From the NCBI GenBank assembly GCA_022925895.1, contig JAKSYS010000019.1:176982-240981 (forward strand): DNA of 64,000 bases, in the 5' to 3' direction. Under the pieces are notes generated by a model, which worked only from the letters and a program-made list of their open reading frames with translations, was not told the origin of the DNA and ran no database searches. This DNA comes from Fragilaria crotonensis. Its lineage: Eukaryota; Bacillariophyta; Fragilariophyceae; Fragilariales; Fragilariaceae. Of this stretch, positions 1-10,100 are shown one piece after another. Every line of letters begins with the position of its first letter. The first letter of the stretch is position 1. The position numbers and the translations under genes were made by a program.

Positions 1-2489
1 AAGAACCGTCGCTGCAATTATCCTCGTATTGGGAATCTGGCGATTCCAGAAAGCTCTTCGCACCAAAGTTGTATTATGGCACTGATTGCGATGTTCGGAA
101 AGCTGTCATGGATCGAATTGAAAAATTGGAGATGGTTAACAGTATTGCTGCAGATTGGAGGACACTTGTAGATGGTGGCGATCAAGAGGATTTGTGTTCA
201 GAACACGACATCTTTATGATCAGGCATCGGAGCATGTACCTTGCATGTGCCTTGCGAAAATTTGTCGACGAGGCGAGCAAAACATCGAGGTGGACATGGC
301 AGCAATGTATCGAGTACTCAATTGGATTGATGAATGATGTCGGAGTTGAAAGCTACTCCCATTGGCGACCACTGGCAAGGTGGCACAGACGACTGGCCTA
401 CAGCCCGAAAGGCACCTTTATCAAATCACCTGTACCCAAAAATTGCTTGCCACCGTTCTTTATCGAGAATCCAGACGCAATGGATGCTTTCAGGAAACAT
501 GGAGTAAGCATTCTGAAAGAACTGTCGGTGGAAAGAATGCACACGTACGTGCTTGAAACATTGATTCCAACGATGATGGCAAGAGTTGAGCGAGGCATCG
601 AGGAGACTTCTGACAATTCGCAAGAAAATGACCTTGTTACACCGCCAGTGCTGGAGCTATCGCAAGAGACGAAGAGCTTCCTTCAAAGTTACCGTTTATC
701 TAAGATATCCATTGCCACAGTTGTTCGATGGATGCATGCCACGGGTTTCAGATACAAAAACCGCAGCAAGCATTATTTTGTTGATGGACACGAGAAGGCG
801 GAAACACTTGCTTATCGGCCTGTCTTCACAAAGCGATACATCGCTCATGAAGTTCAAGCTCATCGGTGGGTTCAGCTTAGTCTTGTAGCTTCTAAAATTC
901 TAGAGGCACAAGATTCGGTTGCAAAAACTGTGGCTATCATTACGTAGATCCTATCAGTAATGTTGAGATGGTGGAATATCACGTTGACGCCATTTCGAGT
1001 GAAGCAGTGGCGGATATAGTAGGGACGGCGTTCTTTGGAGCACACTTAAGCATACGACGGGACACAAGCAAGCCAATAGTCATCTTTGTCGGGCAGGACG
1101 AGGCCATCTTTAAGCAGTTCTCGTTTCTTTCAAAGATGTGGACAGGTCCCAAAGGCGAGCGTCCTCTCCTCCCCAAGGATGAAGGAGCGGGGTGATGATA
1201 TCATCATTTATCTGCAGGGAATATGGTTTGATCCAAGAATTAGATCAAAACACACTAGACTCGGTGAACGAGATACGGCAAGGAACGAGATATGCCGATG
1301 AAGAAGCAGCAATGGAAGTCTTAGGCTCTTCCCTTAAGCCCCTTCTATTAGCTGGCAAGTCGCCATTCCTAACATACTTCGACTACGGGGAAAACAAAGA
1401 GGGCTACTGGGATTATAATCACATGGTGCTACAGTTCGAAGATGTCGTTGATTGTCTAAAGGTTATGCATCCACAGGTCCATTTTGTATTTCTATTCGAT
1501 CATTCATCAGGACACGCAAAGCAGCGCCCCGATGGTCTCAATGCAGCTAAAATGAATAGATCATTTGGTGGAAAATGCCCAGTCATGCACCCGACTGTCA
1601 TTGAAAGGGAATCCGGCTTCCTCGGTCCATATGCACGTATCCTGGAGCCCGGCCAAACTCAGCGATTGACATTTACCGAAGTTGATGTTGGACCTTTCTG
1701 GATGATACCAAACGAACGCATTCTCAGTCGCCTTGATCAAGTCGATGGCGATCCGTCAAATGTCTCAAGAAACAAATCCGAATTAATCCTCGAACTACGT
1801 CGTCAAGGCATTAACACCAAAGGAAAGAACAAAAAAAGAACTGATCGCTATTTGTATCGACAAAAATATCCCGATCAATCGCGAAGTTCCTAAAATAAAG
1901 GAAGGTTGGGTGGGAAAGGCAAAGGGTTTGCTTCAGGTGTTGTGGGAGCGAGGATATATTGATATGAACAAGCTGTCAAGCTATACACTTACCGGCAGGA
2001 AGGATGAGCTCGGAAACGTGGACTTGAGCTTGAGTTTGCGCCATCTAATGGCGATGTGTTCTGATTTCTTGAACGAAGAAAGCATGATGGAGCATGTCGG
2101 AGCAAAAATTGGCGTGGAAGTCATGCTAACCCCCCAAGTGTCATGCCGAAATAGCAGGTGAAGGCGTTGAGTACATGTGGGCATGCAGCAAAGGTGCATA
2201 CCGCAATCTCACCTTAAAAGAAAAGAAAGGGAAGGAAAATTTCATGGCAGGCGTTAGATATTCTTTGTCGGAGAAAGTCCTTTCAATTGAACGCATTCGA
2301 AAATTTGCGAAACGAGCTCGTCAATATCTTCTTGCTTACCACGCCATTGATAGCGGGCAAGTCAGTGCTGAAATACAGCAAGACTGTGCAAAGTATGGTC
2401 CTGTTGCATTGGAGAAACTGCTTCGGGAGTTCAAAACACATCGATGTGTAATGGACTTCGATTTCAAGTTTGTGATGAATCCAGATTAG
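1..2489 (+). pseudogene. DDE-type transposase gene, open at left edge, frame-broken
   Basis: This reads as one long transposase in five consecutive frame segments, continuing past the left edge without a stop. The N-terminal part is basic and helical and may bind DNA. A middle segment has CGYHYVDP-like and FVGQDEAIFKQ motifs. The core, at about 1360–1530, has a YGENKEGYWDYNH block and FLFDHSSGHA, which look like catalytic-Asp neighbourhoods of an RNase H-fold integrase. The C-terminal part, at about 2145–2190, has an HAEIAGEGVEYMW block that would give the final acidic residue. These blocks recall an uncharacterised DDE endonuclease family repeated in fungi, algae and animals (from memory). 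Breaks fall at A5 (922–926), G4 (1189–1192), A7 (1831–1837) and C6 (2130–2135), each mended by a one-base change. The copy may therefore be intact in the real genome. The superfamily is not assigned. Confidence 0.7.
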
Positions 2490-3208
2490 AAACCTCGATC
2501 CATTTGCGTTTGCGTAGACTTAGTATACTTTCTACGTCTGAACAAAAACATTGAATACTACGACCTACGTGGGGCTACCTCGTGTACCCAGAATATGCAT
2601 CCAGCCATAGTACCGATTAGAATGCAAGGAAATGACGTCAAGCATGACGTCACAGTACTAACCCTTTCACGTGCTACATACGGTGATACAGTACTCCAGT
2701 AAGACAGTAACATATGGAGAGCACGCTGATTGGTACGGCTTGACGTCATTTCCTTGCATTCTAATCGGATCCAAGTAGTAATCGTAGTACATACTACCGG
2801 TAGTCAAAAAATATTGCTGGTACAAGTAGATTTCACGCTACTGTAGTAAGAGTGGTACTGTACTACTTTGAGGAACTTGTACTGAACTCCGATCATGTGA
2901 GAGGTGAGAGCGTGAAGAAGATCTGATGAGTGGTCCGCGCCGGCGTATGTCATACTGGTACTACTCTACTACACCAAACCCTCACGTTTCGGCACCATGC
3001 TTCATGTTCACCGAATCCTGCAGGTTGATGTTACACAGTGTATTATGTGCGTAGAGTTCTACTAACGCGTGTCCTCGATTCAACTCACCTGCATTTATCG
3101 TCGCTGAAATCTCTGTATCATATCTGATCGAATTCGACAGAGAACACTCGACACTCCCTCTCAGCAACTGGTCGTCTCTGTCGGTGCCGTGCGAATTCCT
3201 AACATCAA
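2490..3208. other. Intergenic span with MITE
   Basis: No coding region is supported here. The stretch holds the MITE at 2613–2768, then GTAC-rich spacer to about 2870. The last few hundred bases presumably hold the promoter and 5' UTR of the bL9 gene, but no defined motif was seen. Confidence 0.5.
2613..2768. mobile_element. MITE, copy 1
   Basis: This is a 156-bp non-coding element with terminal inverted repeats of about 30 bp. The left end reads CCGATTAGAATGCAAGGAAA and the right end is its reverse complement, with a TGACGTCA palindrome just inside each end. A related copy lies at 62551–62711. The two share CGATTAG termini, TGACGTCA and an internal block around TATGTTACTGTCTTACTG, in opposite orientation. 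No clear target-site duplication was found and no autonomous partner lies in the window. Confidence 0.8.
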
Positions 3209-3916
3209 ATGAAATCGTCTTTCATGATGTGGAACCAGGCTATCCTCCTCTTCGTCCTCATTCAATGTTCAAATGTTGTCGCGGCGCCGAGGATAACCCG
3301 AGCCTCGTTCGTCCCACCAGCCTCTCCTCGAATCGCCTCTTCTAGAGCTCCAACTTCCACAGTTGCTGGTGGTTATGGCTTGTGCGCAGATTCTAAGCTC
3401 TTTGCGAAGAAAAAGACTGTGGCTGCTGCTCCCAAGAAAGTTCAAGTTAAATTGTTGAAACACATTGCTGGAACAGGTCAGGCCGGTGACGTGATTATGG
3501 TGACACCAGCTTTCTTTAACAATAAGTTGCGACCGACGAAAAGTGCTGAGATAATTTCCGACGAGGAAGTCGCGAAGCAGAAAATTGAAGCAGAGAGAAG
3601 GCAAGCAGCGCTGGATGCTGCTGCTAATGCAGTTGTGAAAAACTTGGAGGAGTTTGTCTTGTCGATTCCGCGAAAGAGTGGCCCTGATGGGCAACTTTTT
3701 GGAGGAATCGGACCGAAGATTATCATGGAGGAGCTCGCGAAGCATATGCCTAATGACTTATGGAGTGAAAAGAATGTGAGAATCATTACCGTGACGGATG
3801 AAGAGGGAAACGCGTTGAAGGGAGACATCAAGCATTTGGGGAAGTTCAGTGCATCTATCAGTCTTACGAAAGACATTGTTGGCAAGGTGGCAATATCCAT
3901 TGTTGAAGAGTCGTAG
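3209..3916 (+). CDS. Plastid-type 50S ribosomal protein L9 (bL9), nuclear-encoded
   Basis: This 235-aa single-exon gene starts at the ATG at 3209. Residues 1–26 form a hydrophobic signal peptide ending near NVVAAP. A Ser/Arg/Ala-rich, acid-poor stretch to about residue 70 resembles a transit peptide, and together they look like the bipartite presequence of a secondary plastid. The mature part begins KVQVKLLKHIAGTGQAGDV, the conserved bL9 N-terminal fold that binds 23S rRNA. It is followed by the charged connecting helix (about 115–140) and the C-terminal domain with LFGGIGPKII and IKHLGKF blocks. The length fits bL9 plus a presequence. The product should act in plastid translation. The cleavage site lacks the usual Phe, so targeting is less certain than family identity. 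Confidence 0.88.
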   Translation: MKSSFMMWNQAILLFVLIQCSNVVAAPRITRASFVPPASPRIASSRAPTSTVAGGYGLCADSKLFAKKKTVAAAPKKVQVKLLKHIAGTGQAGDVIMVTPAFFNNKLRPTKSAEIISDEEVAKQKIEAERRQAALDAAANAVVKNLEEFVLSIPRKSGPDGQLFGGIGPKIIMEELAKHMPNDLWSEKNVRIITVTDEEGNALKGDIKHLGKFSASISLTKDIVGKVAISIVEES

Positions 3917-5099
3917 CTAGAAGGCGTCCGCGCCTTTGTTTATTGAATAGTTTTTTGTGAGAGCAGCACAATTGTTCGCGGTCAAAACGTAGAATGCTAA
4001 CGACGTCACTTCTTGTTTCGAAAGCTGAGGGATTTTTTACATGGTGTGCGATTCAGACAATCGATAATAAGTGAACGTTACAACCGCACTTGTTCTTGGA
4101 GGGTTCCAGAAGTCTTGGTGCATCGGGGTGCCGTTGCGGAGACGGATGCCAGGAGGAACCGGTGCCGCAAGTTGAAGCAGTTTTGCGAGATGCTCGATCC
4201 GTAGTTCTCGATATTTGTGCCATTCTCATATGAAGGTCCGGACGGGTGACGGAACATGGGCAAATGCATTGCCAGCACCTGTTCCCATGGCTAGAAGTAG
4301 GCTTTATTGGTGATGACTGCCCAGTGACGACCACATTATGTCCGCTCAACACAGGTGGCGTAGGGAGATCCATACTGCTCGACGAATTGCTTTATAGCCA
4401 CTTTTATTCACATATCTTCCTGTCAGGCAGCCATAGTGGATAGGCACACATGATATGAAAAGTAGTATTTATTACTTGGAGTAGAGATGAGCAGTTAGCA
4501 GGTCCCTGCTAACTTCGCAATACGTCCCCAATTGAACTCAAGGTCTACAGTGCGGAGTGCATGTAGTACTCGAGAACCAATACTTTAGTACTGGAGTATA
4601 TGATACTCGGCGAGACTCCAGAATCCATTCTGAGTTCTGAGAGAGAGGAGAGAGGATGAAGGAGTACTAGTACCATGTCCAAGCTAGTGCAATGAAAAGA
4701 GTAATAGCGGATACTGCATTTGCCTCTCGCAGTAATCGGAGCATGTAGATGACGGTCGGGTGGCCAGTGGCTCTGGAGTCTGGAGTCTGGAGTGGACAGT
4801 GGACGGTGGGAATCAAATTCTGTGTCAATGGCGAATCTGGCTACCGGTAGTCCCACACGAGCGCGTGCATTGGACAGACGGATCCAGGATCCAGTACAAT
4901 ATTGGAATACCAGGTACTGTAGTACCAGGTACACAAGTACTGTGCCTTATTGCTCTTGACGCGCTTTGCTCAATTGGAGCTCTATTCGATACTCGACGAC
5001 GTTCAGCGTGTTGAAGAACACACTTCTGGCGTCCCTGCTTATAGCATCGATTGGTTCAATTGTTCTCAACTTGTTCTAGCTCCTCTCCACTTACTGACG
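3917..5099. other. Intergenic span, no gene seen
   Basis: About 1.2 kb between the bL9 and CSN7 genes. Short open frames on both strands lack recognisable domains. From about 4540 to 4960 the DNA is rich in TAC/GTAC words, as in other spacers of this window. An in-frame extension of CSN7 upstream to about 4950 is open but has no family support. Confidence 0.45.
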
Positions 5100-5873
5100 A
5101 TGGAACAACCGCGAATGCTAGACACAGATCATGCTCTTCAGCCATTGTTACAAATGGCAAAGGAATCGTCCAAGAACGTTGATACGAATCGCACTCTTGT
5201 CTTGAAAGCGCTGTCAGATCCAACGATTTTCTGTGGATTTGATCAAATCAAGGCAACATTGGAAATCACGGACGATCACGTGTTAGGCAGGACATTGGAC
5301 CTATTCTCCTACGGCACCTATTCAGAATATAAGAGTGCGGAACCTGGCCATTTCATCAGTTTTTCCGACGCCCATGTGTTCAAGCTTCGTCAACTTACGG
5401 TGCTGTCCCTCGTTCAAGAAGCGTGTTCGCAAGCATCATCTGCCATATCTTATGATGATTTGTCACACGCTTTGGATGTAAATAACCAAATCGATGTGGT
5501 GGAAGACGTATTGGTGTCCTGCATTTACGCAGGCGTGGTTGCGGGTCAGCTGTGCCAGAAGTCGAAAAGCTTCCTGCTCAGCTGCACCATGCCATACCGT
5601 TCTCGAGACGTTCCCCGCACCCAGACGAAAAACTTGTTGGATCGCTTAAAGCAATTTCGCAACCGACTCGACGAAACGCTCAACCATGTGCATGCAGCCA
5701 AACTGGAGGCGCAAATGCTGAAGGAGAGTCATGATGCCTTTTGGCGCCAGAATGAGGGCAACCAAAAGGCAGGAACAGCAGACCGCTTTGCTCTTCGTAC
5801 TCGAGACCGCCCAACAGTTCGTGCTTCCAACAAGCGTAGTCGCGGAGGGTTCGCTGATATCGGGCGATTCTAA
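5100..5873 (+). CDS. CSN7: COP9 signalosome subunit 7 (PCI domain)
   Basis: This 257-aa single-exon gene is given from the ATG at 5100 (MEQPRMLD...). An open in-frame extension upstream starts without family similarity. The centre matches the CSN7 PCI domain: an LVLKALSDPTIF helix, LDLFSYGTYSEYK (the counterpart of the animal NLFAYGTYTDYK block) and FKLRQLTVLSL. A winged-helix part follows (ISYDDLSHALDV, VLVSCIYAGVVAGQLCQ), then a long coiled-coil helix (about 190–225) that would pack in the CSN helical bundle. The basic C-terminal tail is variable in the family. CSN7 is a scaffold subunit of the complex that removes NEDD8 from cullin–RING ligases. eIF3m and proteasome PCI subunits are less likely because of the FSYGTYSEYK block. 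Confidence 0.85.
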   Translation: MEQPRMLDTDHALQPLLQMAKESSKNVDTNRTLVLKALSDPTIFCGFDQIKATLEITDDHVLGRTLDLFSYGTYSEYKSAEPGHFISFSDAHVFKLRQLTVLSLVQEACSQASSAISYDDLSHALDVNNQIDVVEDVLVSCIYAGVVAGQLCQKSKSFLLSCTMPYRSRDVPRTQTKNLLDRLKQFRNRLDETLNHVHAAKLEAQMLKESHDAFWRQNEGNQKAGTADRFALRTRDRPTVRASNKRSRGGFADIGRF

Positions 5874-7134
5874 AAAAACTGAGTTCGATGACTAAACCCT
5901 CACTATTACTCTCAATTCAATGTAGATATGATATTTCAGGCCTCTCCTTTTACATGCTTTATAAGGCCATTCTATTCCTTGCCATTCACTCTTACACCTA
6001 CCGATAGATCGATTCCGCAAGGGCGGGTCTCGCCTTCGTTTTGGTCGACGGCTTCTCGATGCCCAGCTGTGGTTTTGACAGCAATGTTCTCCGCGTTCAT
6101 ATGATCATAACATCATGACATCATAACTATCCTGCACGTGGGACATGGGACGCTGGGACTACGCGTACTGTACTCCGAATTCCGAATATGACACATTACT
6201 CTCTCTACTCTCTAGAGAGAGAAGAACTGTAGACTTGGAGAAGTAGCAGAAACAGTGCGTACCCTGTACCCTGTGTCGTACACGTGTTCCGGTAATGCCG
6301 AGATGCCGAGTACGAGTATCGTACCGAGTACAAGTACCATTTCACTCCACGGGTTCGGACACCAGTGACTCCTGATGACGTCAGTCAAAATCACTTTCGT
6401 TGAATGCCATACGAGTACTAGTACCTGATGATCTAATTCACCCAAGTACATATATCCTACTCCTTTTTAAATTTGGTTTGTGCGTGTGTGTGTGTGTGTG
6501 TGTGTCTGTTACGGAGTATGACCACTCTGGGGTATTGTTGTACTGTTACGTGGATTACATGTACTACAGGTCTACAGTACATAAATCGACGGTAATTTAT
6601 GTTGAAACGACAGTGTCTTACATTACTGTAGTACTGTACTGTAGGAATTCAAAGTTACTGGATGGAATAGTCATTGAATTCGTGGTGAACAGGTTGCATG
6701 ACAAATGCTACTGTAAAACATACCGTGCGATGAACTGCAATACTGGGGCATGAGCACAACACTGGGGGTACATACTGTGTACTCCTGTAGTAGCTTACGT
6801 TGGTACGTACTGTACCAGGATACTGCATACTGTAGAACAACATGTGACACTTCTGCCTCGGGTACGACGTATTGTACTGTACGTCTACTGGAATAGCATA
6901 CATTCGAAAAAACACAAGAAGCTTCGCCGGTCATTGTTTTAGCCCTAACAGCCGTGAAAAAGTTATTCCGACTCACTGACTTCCCATCGAAAAATAGCAT
7001 TACCGGAGGTAGGTTGCGCATTTTTTTCAATTTTTCAATAGAAGCCCCGCCGGGCTGGTCAATTCGTCTCCCATGAAGGAGAGTTGGTTACCTAATTAAT
7101 CTGTTACTTCAGTGCTAAGTACTTAGTGTACTAA
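5874..7134. other. Intergenic span with dispersed repeat
   Basis: No gene is supported. The span contains a dispersed repeat at 6450–6726 with an internal (TG)n microsatellite, and otherwise TAC/GTAC-rich spacer. The final 200 bases precede the Helitron gene. A clear Helitron 5' terminus was not identified. Confidence 0.5.
6450..6726 (+). repeat. Dispersed repeat with (TG)n core, copy 1
   Basis: About 277 bp, beginning ATATATCCTACTCCTTTTTA and containing a (GT)n tract near 6483–6507. A clearly homologous copy lies in reverse orientation at about 55978–56284, where the dinucleotide tract has grown to about 31 CA units. Homology extends on both sides of the microsatellite through unique sequence, so this is a real repeat family. 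No coding content and no terminal inverted repeats were seen. Confidence 0.8.
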
Positions 7135-10100
7135 ATGTTCTCATTCGCTACCATTGATAATAACAGTTTGCAAAGAACTTCTTTCCAGCCAATCAGCATA
7201 TTTCTGCCATCATCTATGACGCCCAGTAAACGACCACCATCAACAAATCCACTTGCAATTGCAGCAAGGAAAAGGCGTGCCAAACTTCGTCTCCTGTCGC
7301 AAGAAGGTGGTGACACTGTGGCTGCTACTCAGATGGCTGCCATTGCCACCCAGGACCGGGAGCAGACACGACGTACACGTGCACAACATCTGCAGCGGTC
7401 TCAAGATGGTGACCCCGTGGCTGCCACTCAGATGGCTGCCATTGCCACCCAGAACCGAGAACAGACACGACGAACACGTGCACAACGTCTGCAGCGGTCT
7501 CAAGATGGTGACCCTGTGGCTGCCGCTCAGATGGCTGCCATCGCCATCCAGAACCGAGAGCAGACACAACGTACACGTGCACTACGTCTGCAGCGGTCTC
7601 AAGATGGTGACCCTGTGGCTGCCACTCAGATGGCTGCCATCACCATCCAGAACCGAGAGCAGACACGACGTACACGTGCACAACGTCTGCAGCGGTCTCA
7701 AGATGGTGACCCTGTGGCTGCCACTCAGATGGCTGCCATCACCATCCAGAACCGAGAGCAGACACGACGAACACGTGCACAACGTCTGCAGCAGTCTCAA
7801 GAAGGTGACCCTGTGGCTGCCACTCAGATGGCTGCCATTGCCACCCAGAACCGGGAGCAGACACAACGTACACGTGCACAACGTCTGCAGCGGTCTCAAG
7901 AAGGTGACGCTGTGGCTGCCACTCAGATGGCTGCCATTGCCACCCAGCACCGGGAGCAAACAAGACATACACGCCAAAGTCACCCACGCACCCATGGCGC
8001 AGGTTATTCATCTGCTCCTATCCCAGTCCGTCATGTACTTGGCCCATGCACATTTGAGTGTCAGGGATGCTCTGCTCTGCATTTTCAGGAAGAAACATCT
8101 GAAAGAGGCTTCTTTTCATCTTGCTGTGCCAAGGGCAAGGTATCTCTCCCACCTCTTGATCCCACACCAAATGTGTTGATAGAGCTTTTTCAAGAACCTG
8201 AAACATTCATGCCATTCATACGTGCCTACAACTCTGCCTTGAGTTTTGCCTCAATAGGCGTTAATGTGGATGATGGTTTGATTGATCGTACCCATGGAAT
8301 TTATACTTTTCGCATTCATGGCTCAATGTACCACCGGTTGGGATCATTGCTTCCAGCACCTGGACAGCATCCTGCATTTGCACAGTTATATTTTTATGAT
8401 ACTGAACATGAGGCAGACAATCGTTTACGTCATATGAATAAGTTGGACAAGCATACTGTTGAATCATTGCAGCAAATGATTCAGAATGAAAACCGTCTGT
8501 ATGGATTATTCAAGCAGGCTCTTGATGAGCAAACCTTGGTCAATAGTTCTGATGGCAATGATGTTGAATTGCCTGGCCACAATCTTGCAATGCATATCTT
8601 AGAGCAACCTGAATTGGACCACAGACGTTACAATCGTCCAAGTTCCAGTGAGGTGGCTGTGATACTTCCTGACCAAGGTTCAGGGAACCGCAATATTCGA
8701 GTACTGCATCATGGTGGAGTGATTCAATCCATCTCAGAACTGCATCCTGACTATTCTCCATTGGCCTATGTCCTTCTGTTTCCAACAGGGAGCCCACAAG
8801 GCTGGCATCCTGAAATGATGCAGACTGGTCCAAATGCTATGACTCCACCGTCTACAAAATTAACTTGCCTCATGCATGCTGCATTTCGTCTTTTTGTACG
8901 CCCTGCTCCTATGTTCTCCAATCACCTTCACCTTGCAGGAAAGCTGTTCCACCAATACATTGTAGACTGCTATGCCCAAGTGGAACAAGGTCGCCTTAAT
9001 TTCATCCGTCATAATCAACCAAAATTGCGTGCTGAACTATATCAAGGCATTGCAGATGCTGTTGCTGGAGAGGATGTGACTAACACACGACAGCTTGGGC
9101 GTCGAATTATTCTGCCTTCATCTTTCATTGGAAGTCCAAGGAACATGCACCAACTTTGTCAAGATGCATTGGCAATTGTGCGCCGAATGGGCAAGCCAGA
9201 TCTTTTTATTACAATGACAACCAATCCACAGTGGCCAGAAGTCATGGAAAATCTTCTTCCTGGACAAACTGCAAATGACAGACCAGATTTGGTGGCACGA
9301 GTGTTTCATCTCAAGTTCACAGAGATGATGAGTGATCTCCAGAAACGACAAGTGCTTGGAAGGGTTGTGGCTGCTATCTACACCATTGAATTTCAAAAGC
9401 GAGGATTGCCACATGCGCACATTCTGGTTATTCTGGCAGAAAATGACAAACCCCGTACAGAATCTGACATTGATTGTATCATTTCAGCTGAGATCCCTGA
9501 TGCATTGATAGATCCTGAGCTGCATGCAACTGTGAAGCGATGTATGTTGCATGGGCCCTGTGGCACCAAAGTTTCCCCAAATCGATGGCAAAGTCTGAAA
9601 TGTTGTAATAGTCCTACACACCACCCAGGTGAATGCACTGATAAGTATCCCCAGCCATTTCAAGATGAGACAACCCTCAATGATGATGGATTCCCTCAAT
9701 ATCATCGACGTGATGATGGAAGGACTGTGACTGTTCGAGGAGCCGAGTTGGACAACCGCTGGGTAGTGCCATACAATCGCTATCTTACCAAGAAGTATGA
9801 CTGCCACATCAACGTTGAGGTTTGCAACTCAGTGCAGGCTGTCAAATACCTCTACAAATATGTATACAAAGGCCACGACCGTGCTGCAGTCCAGGTTGGT
9901 GAAGATACTGATGAGGATGAGATCAACCTCTATCTTCAGGGACGTTATGTCTCTGCATCTGAGGCATGCTGGCGCCTCTTCAGTTTTCGTCTTCACACTG
10001 AAAAGCCAAATGTGATGCGCCTAATGTACCATCTTCCCAACCAGCAATCAGTTGTGTTTCAGGAAGATGAAACAGTTGATCAAGTACTTGCAAGGGGAGC

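Noticed and set aside
7253-8179. Overlapping 308-aa plus-strand and several minus-strand open frames within the Helitron repeats
   Set aside because: They are shadows of the 99-bp repeats, with periodic sequence and no independent signal.
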